In this document: piece by piece, positions 50,888 to 60,910 of the stretch
Position numbering within the stretch: the first letter of the stretch is position 1
How the letters are laid out: every line of letters starts with the position of its first letter
Origin: Flavobacterium azooxidireducens
GTDB taxonomy: Bacteria > Bacteroidota > Bacteroidia > Flavobacteriales > Flavobacteriaceae
DNA: 64,000 bases
Assembly (NCBI RefSeq): GCF_023195775.1
Contig: NZ_CP096205.1
Coordinates: 434,001 to 498,000 of the forward strand
Reading direction: 5' to 3'
Program-made: the position numbers and the translations under genes
Notes under the pieces: model-generated
The model's input: the letters and a program-made list of their open reading frames with translations, nothing else
The model's database searches: none
What the model was told of the DNA's origin: nothing

Positions 50888-52032
50888 TTAGAATAGATTA
50901 GAGATTGATAGAGCGTGATGTTTTGTTGAACAATTTTATCGACATCAAATTTTTCTAAAACAGATTGCCTCGCGTTTTTTGCCAATTTCCTTGAAAATTC
51001 TTTTTCCTTTAACAATCTAACTACCTGATGTGCTACATCTTCAATATCAAGAGGATTACACAACAAACCATTTTCTTCATGGTTAACAACTTCAGAGCCA
51101 GGCCCAAGATTACTTGCTACAAAAGCCTTGCCCATACTCATTACTTCTATCCAAGCCAAAGGCATTGCTTCCATGTGTGAAGGATAGCAGCAAACTTGAG
51201 CTTTTTCAATTTCAATTGGTATTTCACGATTGTCAACATTGCCTAAAAAAACTATTGAATCTTTTACACTTTCATCAATAAATGATTTTAAATAAGGTGT
51301 GTATGACTTTTTTGTCTTTGGATAAAACCAATCTCTACCTGCAATAACCAAGTGTGCTTGCGGAATTTCTTTTTTTATTAGAGGCATAGCCATGATGAGC
51401 TGTCTGATTCCTTTTTTTTCACAAAGTGTGCCAGCAAAAAAAATGCGACCATCGATAATTTTATTTGAATCGGCCTCATAAAAATTTTTCAAATTGGCTG
51501 GATTAAAGATTACGCCTCTTTTTTTTGAATCAAAATTAATAAACTTTGAAGTATGATTAACTACATATTGACTGACCCCTATAATGTAATCCGCATTTCT
51601 AAAAGATTTTTTTTCTTGATAAGCTTTCCACCAATTAACCCCTCTGTTTTCACTTTCTGCAAAAAAATGATGGCCACCGTTCAATCTAATTAAATATTTT
51701 ATTGAAGGTAGTTTCTTTATAAAAGCTAAACCTAATTCGGTACTTTCGACTACATCAATTGGATTAATTTGATGAATATTTTTAATTTGCTTATTAATTA
51801 AATTGGTATGAAAATACCAAGTGAGTCCTTTGATATAATTTGGTTTTAATCTGTAAATTTTAACGTTATTCTCTTCAGTAATTTCTAATTTATTTTCATA
51901 ATTAATTCCTACTATACTAACCTGATGTCCATTATCTATTAGTTTTTGGGCTATTGTTTTGATAAAAGTTCCAACACCACCATGTGGAAAGTTTGCTTTT
52001 GGATATTCTGATGTGATGAAACAAATATGCAT
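50884..52032 (-). CDS. Glycosyltransferase family 4
   Basis: 382 aa. Begins HICFITSEYPKANFPHGGVGTFIKTIAQKL (GGVG loop of GT4), continues FAGTLCEKKGIRQLIMAMPL and ends with PLAWIEVMSMGKAFVASNLGPGSEVV, the donor-binding E-x7-E region. Overlaps the next gene by 4 bp. The third GT4 of this operon; order of action cannot be read from sequence. Confidence 0.9.
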   Translation of the reverse strand: MHICFITSEYPKANFPHGGVGTFIKTIAQKLIDNGHQVSIVGINYENKLEITEENNVKIYRLKPNYIKGLTWYFHTNLINKQIKNIHQINPIDVVESTELGLAFIKKLPSIKYLIRLNGGHHFFAESENRGVNWWKAYQEKKSFRNADYIIGVSQYVVNHTSKFINFDSKKRGVIFNPANLKNFYEADSNKIIDGRIFFAGTLCEKKGIRQLIMAMPLIKKEIPQAHLVIAGRDWFYPKTKKSYTPYLKSFIDESVKDSIVFLGNVDNREIPIEIEKAQVCCYPSHMEAMPLAWIEVMSMGKAFVASNLGPGSEVVNHEENGLLCNPLDIEDVAHQVVRLLKEKEFSRKLAKNARQSVLEKFDVDKIVQQNITLYQSLIYSK

Positions 52033-52074
52033 ACTATGTTTATTTATTTTTGATGTATATATTAAAATATAATG

Positions 52075-53178
52075 TTACAAACTTTTCATAAGTTGAAAAG
52101 TAGTCTGAATTTTACTCTTAAAGTGCGAATCAACTTTATCTCTTATCAAATGATTATCAACAAGTTTCACAATTTTATCATAGCATGACAAAAAAATCTG
52201 ATCCTCAATTTCATAGATACTATTTTTATCAATTTTTAAATCATCTATTATTTTTTGAAAAAGCACTTTTGCACATTCAATGTGGCTTATAAAATCTTTT
52301 GCTAAATAGTCATTTGAAGATTCTCCCCAATCAATGAGCCAAATTTTATTGTTTTTTTTATTAAATAGAATATTATTGAATATTAAATCTCCATGAGTTT
52401 TTCCGGAAAACATGAATTTATTATCCTTTATTAGTTTTTTATATTTGGAAATAATAAAACTACCTTCATCAAAATTCATTAATAAATCTTCTACATATTG
52501 CATGTTTTTCTTGTCTTCAACTTTTGGCGAAATTAAATTTATTCCCGCATGTTGATAGACTAAATACATAAAATCAAAAACTTCATAATAAATCGCTGTT
52601 TGAGTTGCCTTTGGCAAGGCGTGTAAATCATTGGCAAAAATTAAATCTTGTTCAAAATAAGTTATTGTATCATTCGAAAAAAATGACAATAAACTTGGTG
52701 TACTCACATTTTTATGGTGAATTTTATTTGCAAATTTTAATGCGTTTGCCTCTTGCACTAATTTATCACAAACCTCAACATCATTCGATTGGCTAAATTT
52801 TACAACTTTTGGTTTTGTATGATTCAAGTATAATAAAATGCCAAAATAATCTTTGTTAAAATACACGTCTGCATAAATAGGCAACTCAACTTGATTAATA
52901 AAAGGTATTTTTAAAAAAAGCCCTATTCGTTTATTAAAACCTCTCCCTTTTTTTTTTAAAACTTGAAACCAATTTTTGATATTTTTGTCTGGAAATGCAT
53001 TAATTCCGGTTACTTTAGAAAACAATTGAAAAGCTTGGAACGGCCATTGAAGGTGTTTAATAAAAAGATTATCTGATGGATTTAGGTATTTTTTTTTTAC
53101 ATCAAAATCTGTGATAGTAAATATCATTTTTTCAATAGTTTGTATTGATTTAATATTATGACTTAACGTTGGTTTCAC
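52075..53178 (-). CDS. Kinase-like (APH/LPS-kinase fold) protein
   Basis: 367 aa. The C-terminal half has the catalytic signature of the aminoglycoside/choline kinase fold: GKTHGDLIFNNILFN (HGD..N) and KIWLIDWGESSNDY (metal-binding IDWG). This is the pattern of small-molecule or sugar kinases and of heptose kinases in LPS loci. The N-terminal half is not recognisable. The start is uncertain: ATG 53178 and ATG 53127 (MIFTITDFDVKKK) both work. The target, probably a glycan or lipid hydroxyl, is an inference. Confidence 0.72.
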   Translation of the reverse strand: MKPTLSHNIKSIQTIEKMIFTITDFDVKKKYLNPSDNLFIKHLQWPFQAFQLFSKVTGINAFPDKNIKNWFQVLKKKGRGFNKRIGLFLKIPFINQVELPIYADVYFNKDYFGILLYLNHTKPKVVKFSQSNDVEVCDKLVQEANALKFANKIHHKNVSTPSLLSFFSNDTITYFEQDLIFANDLHALPKATQTAIYYEVFDFMYLVYQHAGINLISPKVEDKKNMQYVEDLLMNFDEGSFIISKYKKLIKDNKFMFSGKTHGDLIFNNILFNKKNNKIWLIDWGESSNDYLAKDFISHIECAKVLFQKIIDDLKIDKNSIYEIEDQIFLSCYDKIVKLVDNHLIRDKVDSHFKSKIQTTFQLMKSL

Positions 53179-53217
53179 AGCAATACAAATAACTTTATGT
53201 ATGTTTCTTTAAAATTT

Positions 53218-54360
53218 TTACAAATTAAACAAAAAATTTAATTTTACTTTAAAAATTTCAATATTTGGCGTAAAAAAAACTTGTTGATCATCAATCAGAT
53301 AACCAAATCTTTCTTTGCCAAATGGTTCTAAAATAATTGTTTTAAAGCCATTGTCTGCTGCATCTTCAATAACTGAACTCCAAGGTGAAACTACAATTAA
53401 ATTTTTTATGGTGTTTGATTCTAGCCAGTTTTTTGATTCATCAAAAACAATATTTGCTTTTACATTTTCGAGTTGTTTTTTAAACAATTCTATTTTATCT
53501 TTTTCTCTTGGATGCAATCTAATATACAAATTAAGATTTTTTACTTCATTTGTTTTTAAAAATTCTAAAAAAACAGGATGTATTCCATTAAATTCAACTG
53601 TTGATGCGTATAATATGTGTTTTCCTTCGGTATATTTTTTTTGTGAATTGGGATAGGGTAATAATTTGTATTCAGAATTGAAATCTTTACAAAGATGATT
53701 ATTTAAATAGTCTATTGTTGGTTTATTTTTAACATAAAACAAATCGATCATTTTAATTGGTGCAGGGTTGATATATGGAAAATAATTTATAATTCCACCA
53801 TGTTGAATTTCAATAAGTTTGAGTTTATGCCTGTAATTGGAGAAAATTATGGCAAGATTACCAAGGTCATAATGCACTAAAAAATAAATTTCTTTAGAAA
53901 TAAAACTATTCAAAATCCATTTATTTACTAATTGATAAGCATAAAAATTCTGCATTAATGAGCTTGGCTCTTTAGAAAAGAAAGAAATAATTTTTGCAAT
54001 CCCGCCAACATTATACACTTTTTGATTATTAATTTTATTTATCCAGATTTCTTTTGATTGATTGATAAAAAGGATATTATCTACAAAAAGTGGTTTTACT
54101 ATTCTGTCCTCAACAATGCCATTGGAAGAGGTTGTAAATCTGGCTGAAGTATAAACTATTTTTTTATTTCTGTATTTAGGAAATAACAATAGTAATTTTA
54201 AAAGCAAAAAATCTACAACAGATTTGAATATAAAAAACAAAGGCTTAAAAATGCTTATTACAGATTTTTTATTCTCTTTTTTTGGAGCCTCAGAATCATG
54301 AACAATTTGGGTTGTTCGGAGCATTTTGACATATTGTTCTATTTCATTTTTTGGCAACAT
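53218..54360 (-). CDS. Putative GT-B-type surface-glycan protein (1)
   Basis: 380 aa, no firm family. Visible: a hydrophobic-basic segment (KPLFFIFKSVVDFLLLKLLLLFPKYRNKK), then KLIEIQHGGIINYFPYINP (a QHG motif), LYIRLHPREKDKIELF and TNLIVVSPWSSVIEDAADNG-like S-x2-ED region followed by FGKERFGYL. QHG...LHPRE...S(S)xxEDAA is shared with KpsS/CDP-glycerol-transferase-like GT-B proteins and with the gene at 57083, so these two are probably paralogues. Function in the locus unknown, perhaps addition of a non-standard residue. Confidence 0.6.
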   Translation of the reverse strand: MLPKNEIEQYVKMLRTTQIVHDSEAPKKENKKSVISIFKPLFFIFKSVVDFLLLKLLLLFPKYRNKKIVYTSARFTTSSNGIVEDRIVKPLFVDNILFINQSKEIWINKINNQKVYNVGGIAKIISFFSKEPSSLMQNFYAYQLVNKWILNSFISKEIYFLVHYDLGNLAIIFSNYRHKLKLIEIQHGGIINYFPYINPAPIKMIDLFYVKNKPTIDYLNNHLCKDFNSEYKLLPYPNSQKKYTEGKHILYASTVEFNGIHPVFLEFLKTNEVKNLNLYIRLHPREKDKIELFKKQLENVKANIVFDESKNWLESNTIKNLIVVSPWSSVIEDAADNGFKTIILEPFGKERFGYLIDDQQVFFTPNIEIFKVKLNFLFNL

Positions 54361-54411
54361 TAGTCTTAATTATTTATATTTTGAGATAACTTTGAATTGA
54401 TTTACATTATT

Positions 54412-55350
54412 TTATGTGAAACTTATAATTCTTGCTTTTATATATTTATAAAAAACCCTTATCGCTTTTCTGTTATCAAATTTTTTTAGCAAATTCCATG
54501 GAGTAAACAAGTAGTCAATATTGTTGTTAAAAACCAATTTCAGAAGTTTTTTATTACTTCCGGCTATAGTAATAAAATGAGTATATTTTTTAACTTTAAC
54601 CTCATTAATCAATGTAGTGAAATCTTCATGTTTTTTATAACAATTTTCTACATATTTTTGACTAATTATCATTGCTTTTAAAGCATTTTCATTATCCTTA
54701 TTATAACTTGCTGATTCTTTATTATCATAGTAAAAATAAACAAGATTATTAATATTTATAGCTTTATTGGAATTTTGCAAAACTTGAAAGAAAAGAAACT
54801 CATCGGATGATTTTGAGAAATTTTTATATGTAACTAATTCTTTCTGCTTAAAGAGTTCTGTTTTATACATTTTATTCCAAAGGTAATGAGGAGTTTCTTT
54901 TTTTAAAGTTGACTTTGCAACGCTCCATTTATCATGACCGTATTTCAAGTGATTTTCATAAATAGCACTCTTGCTTCCGTCTGGAAAAACACGCTGATAA
55001 TTTCCGATACAAATGTCTGCAACACCATCTTGAACCATTGCATTATACAGCATTTCTAATGCGTCTTTTGGCAAAAAATCATCGGGATCATAAAATGTAA
55101 TATATTCACCGTGAGCATTAGAATATCCTACCATTCTAGACCAAGCGGCACCGGAATTTTCTTCATTATCAACTATTCGAAATCTGTTATCATTTCTAGC
55201 ATAATTTTCAATGATTTCTCTTGAATTATCAGGGCTATTGTCATTTATCAATATAATTTCAAAATCCTGAAATGTTTGGGCTAAAATAGAATCTAGGCAT
55301 CTTTTAATGTGCTTTTCTACTTTATAAACAGGAATAACTATAGAAACCAT
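54412..55350 (-). CDS. Glycosyltransferase family 2
   Basis: 312 aa GT-A enzyme. VSIVIPVYKVEKHIKRCLDSIL, FEIILINDNSPDNS, GEYITFYDPDDFLPKDALEM with the DxD metal motif (DPDD). The C-terminal 100 residues are less conserved. It makes one of the inter-sugar bonds of the polymer, donor unknown. Neighbours on both sides belong to the same run. Confidence 0.9.
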   Translation of the reverse strand: MVSIVIPVYKVEKHIKRCLDSILAQTFQDFEIILINDNSPDNSREIIENYARNDNRFRIVDNEENSGAAWSRMVGYSNAHGEYITFYDPDDFLPKDALEMLYNAMVQDGVADICIGNYQRVFPDGSKSAIYENHLKYGHDKWSVAKSTLKKETPHYLWNKMYKTELFKQKELVTYKNFSKSSDEFLFFQVLQNSNKAININNLVYFYYDNKESASYNKDNENALKAMIISQKYVENCYKKHEDFTTLINEVKVKKYTHFITIAGSNKKLLKLVFNNNIDYLFTPWNLLKKFDNRKAIRVFYKYIKARIISFT

Positions 55351-55363
55351 TTAATTGTTTTTA

Positions 55364-56302
55364 TTAATTATTTTCATTGAACTTTGTAATAAAAAAATGT
55401 CCTTTACCGAAAAAAATCATTGAAAAAAAATATAATACTAAATAGAAACTTTTTAAACCCATTTCTTTAAACAAGTAAATAAAGAGTTTATATATTGAAA
55501 TTGAAAATGTTCGTTTCGATAAAAAAACTAAAGTAGAAGATTTTTTGATTAAGTATTGTCGTGTTTCTTTGTTTGCTACATCTTTAACATCTAAATAAGT
55601 GTGCCATACTTTTTTAAAATTACTTTCATACTTTTGTTCTTTGGTCTTTAACTGGCTGCGAATAGAAGTATCATGTGCTCTTCTTAAAGTTACAACTTGA
55701 TCAACAAAAATTGCGTGAACAGATAAGTGTACAAGCTTGCAGAAATAATTATACTCTTGACCTGATTGTAATTTTTCATTAAAATCAATTTGTTTGGCTA
55801 ATGCACTTTTAACACAAATATCATAAGTTAACCAATTTATTTTTTGTGATACATAATTAAAGGGTGTAATTGCAAAATCTCTTAAACCTGAATAATATTT
55901 ATCTATTTGAGAATTATCTTCATTAAAATATTGAGTTCTGGTAATCACATAATCACATTGATTTTTTGTAATCGCTGTTATTTTAACTTCCAAATGGTCT
56001 TTTGTCATTAAATCATCACTGTCAAAAAAAACGATATAATCTCCTTTGGCATTTTGTAACCCAAAATTTCTGCAGGCATTTGCTCCTTTTGGTCTATTTT
56101 CGGGTCTATGATAGAAGCGGAATTTGCTGTTTTGCTTAGCATATTCTAATATAACAGCTTCACTATCATCTTGAGAACCGTCATCCACAATAATACATTC
56201 CCAATTTTCATAGGTTTGAGCTAGAACACTATCAAGTGTTTCTCCAATCAAATGAGCTCGATTGTAGGTGGGAATAATTATTGAAATCAATGCATTATTC
56301 AT
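55364..56302 (-). CDS. Glycosyltransferase family 2
   Basis: 312 aa from the ATG at 56300-56302 (MNNALISIIIPTYNRAHL); the ATG at 56311 adds three residues. GT-A signature: SIIIPTYNRAHLIGETLDSVLAQTY, CIIVDDGSQDDS, GDYIVFFDSDDLMTKDHLE with the DSD motif. It overlaps the end of the acyltransferase gene by 8 bp. Specificity unknown. Confidence 0.9.
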   Translation of the reverse strand: MNNALISIIIPTYNRAHLIGETLDSVLAQTYENWECIIVDDGSQDDSEAVILEYAKQNSKFRFYHRPENRPKGANACRNFGLQNAKGDYIVFFDSDDLMTKDHLEVKITAITKNQCDYVITRTQYFNEDNSQIDKYYSGLRDFAITPFNYVSQKINWLTYDICVKSALAKQIDFNEKLQSGQEYNYFCKLVHLSVHAIFVDQVVTLRRAHDTSIRSQLKTKEQKYESNFKKVWHTYLDVKDVANKETRQYLIKKSSTLVFLSKRTFSISIYKLFIYLFKEMGLKSFYLVLYFFSMIFFGKGHFFITKFNENN

Positions 56303-57080
56303 GAATAACAATATTTACAATTGTTTCATCAATTTCATTTTCAAAAAACGATTTGTTTCTTTTGATTTTATCAGATGACCAATTCCACCAAGCCAATTCT
56401 TGAAGTGTTTGAATTATATGAGGTTCAAAACGGTAGCCCATAATTTTGGCCGGGCTTCCTGCCACAATTGCAAATGCCGGAACATCTTTGGTTACAACAC
56501 TATTGGCTGCAACTACTGCTCCATTTTCAATTGTAACTCCACTTAAAATCACCGAATGTGCACCAATCCAAACATCATTTTCTAAAATTATATTTCCTTT
56601 ATTAACAGTTTCATTTTCCCATTTTTCTTTAAAAAAATTCTGCCCGATAAAGTAACTGGTTGGTTTTTTAAAATTGTGATTATATGATTGAAAACTTACA
56701 TTACGAGCAATAGAACAAAAATTTCCAATTTCTACAGCTGCTTGTTGAGTAGAATTAATGTCTAGATTTGGCCCCCATAATGATGTGTATCTCCCTGTTT
56801 TTATCTTTCCTGAAAGTATAGCTCCTTGAATTTTATTGTTATCTCCCAAAACAATTTCTCCTTTTATAACACTATCTTTAATTTCGGTAGTATTCCCAAT
56901 ATATATTTTCCCTTTTAAATTACTGGATGTTATAATGATATGGTCAGAAAGTTTAATATCTCCTTCTAGCGTTGAGCCACTTACTTTTGTTTTACCAGGA
57001 ATTATTATACTAGATTTAATTACGTTTAATCTTTTAAAACGCTTTTTAATTTTTAATAAAGTTTGATTAAAGAAGCTCAT
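56295..57080 (-). CDS. Hexapeptide-repeat acyltransferase (CatB-like)
   Basis: 261 aa left-handed beta-helix protein. Isoleucine-patch repeats begin at residue about 25 and end with NDVWIGAHSVILSGVTIENGAVVAANSVVTKDVPAFAIVAGSPAKIMGYRF, the signature of CatB/xenobiotic acetyltransferases with the catalytic His in an HN-type loop (YNHNFKKPT). In the locus it would O-acetylate the glycan or a precursor. The N-terminus is longer than standard CatB, adding extra coils. Confidence 0.85.
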   Translation of the reverse strand: MSFFNQTLLKIKKRFKRLNVIKSSIIIPGKTKVSGSTLEGDIKLSDHIIITSSNLKGKIYIGNTTEIKDSVIKGEIVLGDNNKIQGAILSGKIKTGRYTSLWGPNLDINSTQQAAVEIGNFCSIARNVSFQSYNHNFKKPTSYFIGQNFFKEKWENETVNKGNIILENDVWIGAHSVILSGVTIENGAVVAANSVVTKDVPAFAIVAGSPAKIMGYRFEPHIIQTLQELAWWNWSSDKIKRNKSFFENEIDETIVNIVIHE

Positions 57081-57082
57081 TT

Positions 57083-58531
57083 TTAAGTAAATAAATTTTC
57101 TTGGTATGAAAATGCTTTTTGCTCTTGGGGCAAAATTTTATGATTTTGAATAATTTCTTCAAATTTTTGATTAAAATCTGAATTTTCAACATTCAAATAT
57201 ACGGCCTTTTGAGCAGAAATTAATTCCGGAAAAGATATAATCCCTGTTTCATTTATCAAAACAGTAAAAACATCTAAAAACGAAGCCTCTAAAGCCGACC
57301 CAGAAAAATGTGTGACATGAACTGCACAATTGATTAACAATTTTGGTAAAGGATCATTTGTTGCCTGTTCAATATTTACTAAATCAAGTACATCATACTT
57401 TTTTAAGTAGTTCTTTATATTTTCTATCTCATGCATTTGTCTGGGATGCAATCGAATGAACCATGAATAAGGCTTGTTTTTTATAAAGTCTATAATTGGT
57501 TTGGGAAATAATTGTTCAATGGTTATTGGATTAGGCTGAAGACTATAGAAAACATAATCTTTATATTCATAATCAGAATTTGCTGTTTTCCAAAAATCAA
57601 CCCAAGGATTTCCAATATTGATAACCGAATAGTTGTTACTATTTTTAATCCATTTATTCAAAACGCCTTCGCTGTGTTCATCCCAACTCCAAAAAACGGT
57701 TGGTAACATTGAATAACCTTCTGGTGGAATTTTAGTCCAACTTCCATAACTTAAATGAATGTCTGTCTGTGGACCATGTTGCATTTCTATGGTTTTTATT
57801 CCCAATTGATTGGCAGCAACAATTAATGCAAAATTATTTTCTGTATAATAGCATAAAATCATAATTTGTGTGGGCTTCATTTTTTTTAAAACCTTGGTGA
57901 AAAAATTTACCTTTTTAAAAAAAATATTAGAAGCCCAATTTTCAAAATAAGTTGTATTGTATTTATTTAAAAAATTCTCATTAAACCTCTCTTGCTTAAG
58001 GAAATTTATAAATTCATCAAATTGATTTCCTGAAAATTGAACTTCTACAGGAGCTTTTTTCTTTAATAAAAGAAATCCTTTTAATGCTTTATTGAAAGTG
58101 TAAATTAAATTTAAATTGAATTGATTTTTGGTATCATGTCCATATTCAAAATAAAGTGAATCTTTTTCAATTTGATATTTATCAATCAAAATATCAAAAT
58201 AACGATTGAATCGCTTTGATTTAAAATTTACACGATGAGCATCTGCTCCAACAAATAAATATTTTTTGGTAGGTAGCTTTTTCATCCAAAAGAAATAGTA
58301 AACAACAGAATATAGTTTTTTTACTTCTGTTTTAATTTTTTGAAGTATTGAAAGCTTTTTTTTCTTTACAATTTGGACTTTATTCCCAGCTTCAACCACA
58401 TTAATTAAATAGAAAAACAACTTTATTCTTAGAATTGGCCAAATTGCAAGATGGTTAACTTTCCATGAATCAACAGGAAATTGTTGCTCAATTTTCAGTA
58501 TGTAATTTTTTATATCCTCACGGTTTTTCAT
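57083..58531 (-). CDS. Putative GT-B-type surface-glycan protein (2)
   Basis: 482 aa. Shares with the gene at 53218 the QHG motif (IEMQHGPQTDIHLSYGSW), SWFIRLHPRQMHEIE and a C-terminal THFSGSALEASFLDVFT segment. I read it as the same superfamily of GT-B glycosyltransferases or polyol-phosphate transferases. The N-terminal half (VYYFFWMKKLPTKKYLFVGADAHRV) is longer. It starts 2 bp before the acyltransferase stop region, so the operon is tight. No exact reaction is proposed. Confidence 0.62.
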   Translation of the reverse strand: MKNREDIKNYILKIEQQFPVDSWKVNHLAIWPILRIKLFFYLINVVEAGNKVQIVKKKKLSILQKIKTEVKKLYSVVYYFFWMKKLPTKKYLFVGADAHRVNFKSKRFNRYFDILIDKYQIEKDSLYFEYGHDTKNQFNLNLIYTFNKALKGFLLLKKKAPVEVQFSGNQFDEFINFLKQERFNENFLNKYNTTYFENWASNIFFKKVNFFTKVLKKMKPTQIMILCYYTENNFALIVAANQLGIKTIEMQHGPQTDIHLSYGSWTKIPPEGYSMLPTVFWSWDEHSEGVLNKWIKNSNNYSVINIGNPWVDFWKTANSDYEYKDYVFYSLQPNPITIEQLFPKPIIDFIKNKPYSWFIRLHPRQMHEIENIKNYLKKYDVLDLVNIEQATNDPLPKLLINCAVHVTHFSGSALEASFLDVFTVLINETGIISFPELISAQKAVYLNVENSDFNQKFEEIIQNHKILPQEQKAFSYQENLFT

Positions 58532-58630
58532 TGAAAGTCTTGCAAAATATTCTTTATTTCTTTCCCGAAAATTGTTTCTACAAATTTTCTAAAAGTTCCA
58601 TCGCCTCTTTTTTTTGAGTTGTAAAAAGAA

Positions 58631-59380
58631 TTATTGATAAACCATGTATGATTGAATTCCGCTATATTTGCTTCGCTGAATAGCAATGTTTTCTGTTCCA
58701 AAAACTTCTCTTAACGCAACTGTTTCTCCTGGAAATTGAGGATCATTTAATTCATCAAAACCAATAATTGCTCCTTTTGTCAAATATGGTTTTATAATTT
58801 CTAAGCATTTTTTTGTTGGTTCATACACATCAAAATCAAAATAGGCAAAGGCAATAATTGTTTCAGGATGTTCGTCTAAATATTTTTGCAGAACAACAGG
58901 AGCATTTCCTTTGATAAGCGTGTTTTTTTTGATGTGCGACAATGGACATTCGCTTTCATGATAATCTAACACAGAAGCAAGATATTCTTCATAATTTTTT
59001 GTAACAGAAAACGCACCTTTTTTTATGATACTGTGATCTCCATCTTTTTTATCAACTTCTGCAAAACCTTCAAAAGTGTCAAAGCCAATAATTTTTCTGC
59101 TGTAATTATAGGGTTCGTGAATTCCTCTTAGATTATTTAAAGTAACGAGATTTTGTCCCCATCGCACTCCAAACTCCATTATAACACCGTGCGTGTTAAC
59201 AATTTTGGTATATAAATCGTTTAAAAACAATTGCTTTGTTAAGTCTTGTCGTTTTACAAACAATCCAGAATTTGTTAATTTTTCATTATCTGGTATGGGA
59301 GCATTTTTGTATAATTCAAGAAAATTGTTACGCTTATCTAATTCATTAGCAGAGGCAATTGTTTTGATTTCTATTTCCAT
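58631..59380 (-). CDS. TylF/MycF-type sugar O-methyltransferase
   Basis: 249 aa SAM-dependent methyltransferase. The N-terminal part (VIMEFGVRWGQNLVTLNNLRG, FDTFEGFAEVDKKDGDHS) and the acidic metal-binding set (AFAYFDFDVYEPTKKCLEIIKPYLTKGAIIGFDELN) are diagnostic of TylF-like enzymes, which methylate sugar hydroxyls with Mg2+. In a polysaccharide locus this predicts terminal methylation, which in ABC-exported O-antigens often stops chain growth. Such a stop signal would be read by the Wzt carbohydrate-binding domain encoded next door; this link is an inference. Confidence 0.85.
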   Translation of the reverse strand: MEIEIKTIASANELDKRNNFLELYKNAPIPDNEKLTNSGLFVKRQDLTKQLFLNDLYTKIVNTHGVIMEFGVRWGQNLVTLNNLRGIHEPYNYSRKIIGFDTFEGFAEVDKKDGDHSIIKKGAFSVTKNYEEYLASVLDYHESECPLSHIKKNTLIKGNAPVVLQKYLDEHPETIIAFAYFDFDVYEPTKKCLEIIKPYLTKGAIIGFDELNDPQFPGETVALREVFGTENIAIQRSKYSGIQSYMVYQ

Positions 59381-59589
59381 TCTAATTTAATTAATGTTTA
59401 TTAACAAACCCTCTCTTTTAATTTAACTTTTTATGAAATTTAAAAAAGCTATTTTCTTAAAAAAATTTACTAAAATAGTATATGTAAATTTATAAAAATT
59501 ATTTTATCATCAAAATCTTATTTCATTAAATAAAATTAAAAGAAAGCATTTTTATTGAAGTATGTATGGATTTTCCGTCACAAAAATTA
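59381..59589. other. 209-bp AT-rich spacer between wzt and the TylF-like gene
   Basis: No ORF, no hairpin of note. It is a break in an otherwise dense operon and may hold a promoter for the downstream genes, but I see no clean TAnnTTTG on the minus strand. Confidence 0.5.
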
Positions 59590-60891
59590 CTATTCCCTAT
59601 TTGAAATTGAAATAGTTGCTTCTTGAATAAATCCTTTCGGTCGGTTTAACACACCTGATTTCCAGTAATCACCACGAATGACAGTTAATGTAAAAGCATC
59701 TTGTAAATAATCAATAGTTTGATGTGGTGTGTTAAACGATAATTTTTCGCTAATCATGTACTGAAGTGAATACCTTCCTTCTCTAAATTGCAAGCGGGGC
59801 ATTTCAACTTCTATGGTCCCTCTTTGATTAATTTCAGAAAACTTTGAACCTAATTCATCTGTTGCAATGGTTGTAACGAGTTCATCATTTTCATTTTTAA
59901 ATTGGAGAACTATTGTTAATTGTTTTGGGTCAATTTCTATTTCTTTTTTAAATTCAAAAATAATTTTATAATACTCTCCACTATGCATCTCACCAACTAT
60001 TACTCCATCTTTATTTTTTACATAAATATCATTAATAATTAGTTTTTTATTTCCCTTTCTATCAAGCCTTTCACTTAATTTAATTTCGCTTTTTTTGTAT
60101 GAGTTTTCTAAATAATAATTAATAGCCTCATCGCTTGATCCGCTGAAAGTTATCCCTCCATGTTCTAAAACTATCCCTTTTGTGCATAAACTTTTTACAG
60201 CTGCCATGTTATGACTTACAAACAAAACGGTTCGACCATCGGTTTTAGAGATATCTTGCATTTTACCAATAGCTTTTTTCTGAAACTCGGCATCACCAAC
60301 TGCCAAGACCTCATCCACTACCAATATTTCGGGTTCTAAGTGAGCAGCTACAGCAAAAGCCAACCGAACTGTCATTCCGCTACTATATCTTTTAACAGGA
60401 GTGTCGATATATCTTTCGCATCCTGAAAATTCAATTATTTCGTCTAATTTGGAGGCAATTTCTTTTTTGGTCATTCCTAAAATGGCACCATTAAGAAATA
60501 TATTTTCTCGGCCGGTCATTTCCGGGTGAAAACCTGTACCTACTTCCAGCAAGCTTGCAATTCTTCCTTTAGTTTTTATAGTGCCTGTAGTAGGTGAAGT
60601 TACTCGAGATAATACTTTTAATAAAGTTGATTTTCCGGCACCGTTCTTTCCGATAATTCCTAAAACTTCACCTTTTTGTACTTCAAAATTAATATCTTTT
60701 AATGCCCAAACATATTGGTTGTTTCCTTTGGAACTTCTATCATTTACTTCTCCTACTTTTAAATACGGATCCTCTTTACCTCTAACAGTGTGCCACCATC
60801 TGTTTAAGTCATGACTTAGCGTACCGGTACCTATTTTTCCTAGTCGGTATTGTTTTGAAATATTTTCAACCTTTAATATTACGTTACTCAT
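59590..60891 (-). CDS. wzt: Polysaccharide ABC exporter ATPase with C-terminal glycan-binding domain (Wzt)
   Basis: 433 aa. ATPase half: VLGIIGKNGAGKSTLLKVLSR (Walker A), RYSSGMTVRLAFAVAAHLEPEILVVDEVLAVGDAEFQ (signature RYSSGM and Walker B typical of Wzt/TagH), FVSHNMAAV (H-loop). The C-terminal part of about 180 residues is beta-rich (KLIINDIYVKNKDGVIVGEM...) like the Wzt-C domain that binds the capped glycan end. Pairs with the permease upstream in transcription (20-bp gap). Motifs are intact. Confidence 0.93.
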   Translation of the reverse strand: MSNVILKVENISKQYRLGKIGTGTLSHDLNRWWHTVRGKEDPYLKVGEVNDRSSKGNNQYVWALKDINFEVQKGEVLGIIGKNGAGKSTLLKVLSRVTSPTTGTIKTKGRIASLLEVGTGFHPEMTGRENIFLNGAILGMTKKEIASKLDEIIEFSGCERYIDTPVKRYSSGMTVRLAFAVAAHLEPEILVVDEVLAVGDAEFQKKAIGKMQDISKTDGRTVLFVSHNMAAVKSLCTKGIVLEHGGITFSGSSDEAINYYLENSYKKSEIKLSERLDRKGNKKLIINDIYVKNKDGVIVGEMHSGEYYKIIFEFKKEIEIDPKQLTIVLQFKNENDELVTTIATDELGSKFSEINQRGTIEVEMPRLQFREGRYSLQYMISEKLSFNTPHQTIDYLQDAFTLTVIRGDYWKSGVLNRPKGFIQEATISISNRE

Positions 60892-60910
60892 TTAAATCTA
60901 TTCACTAAAA

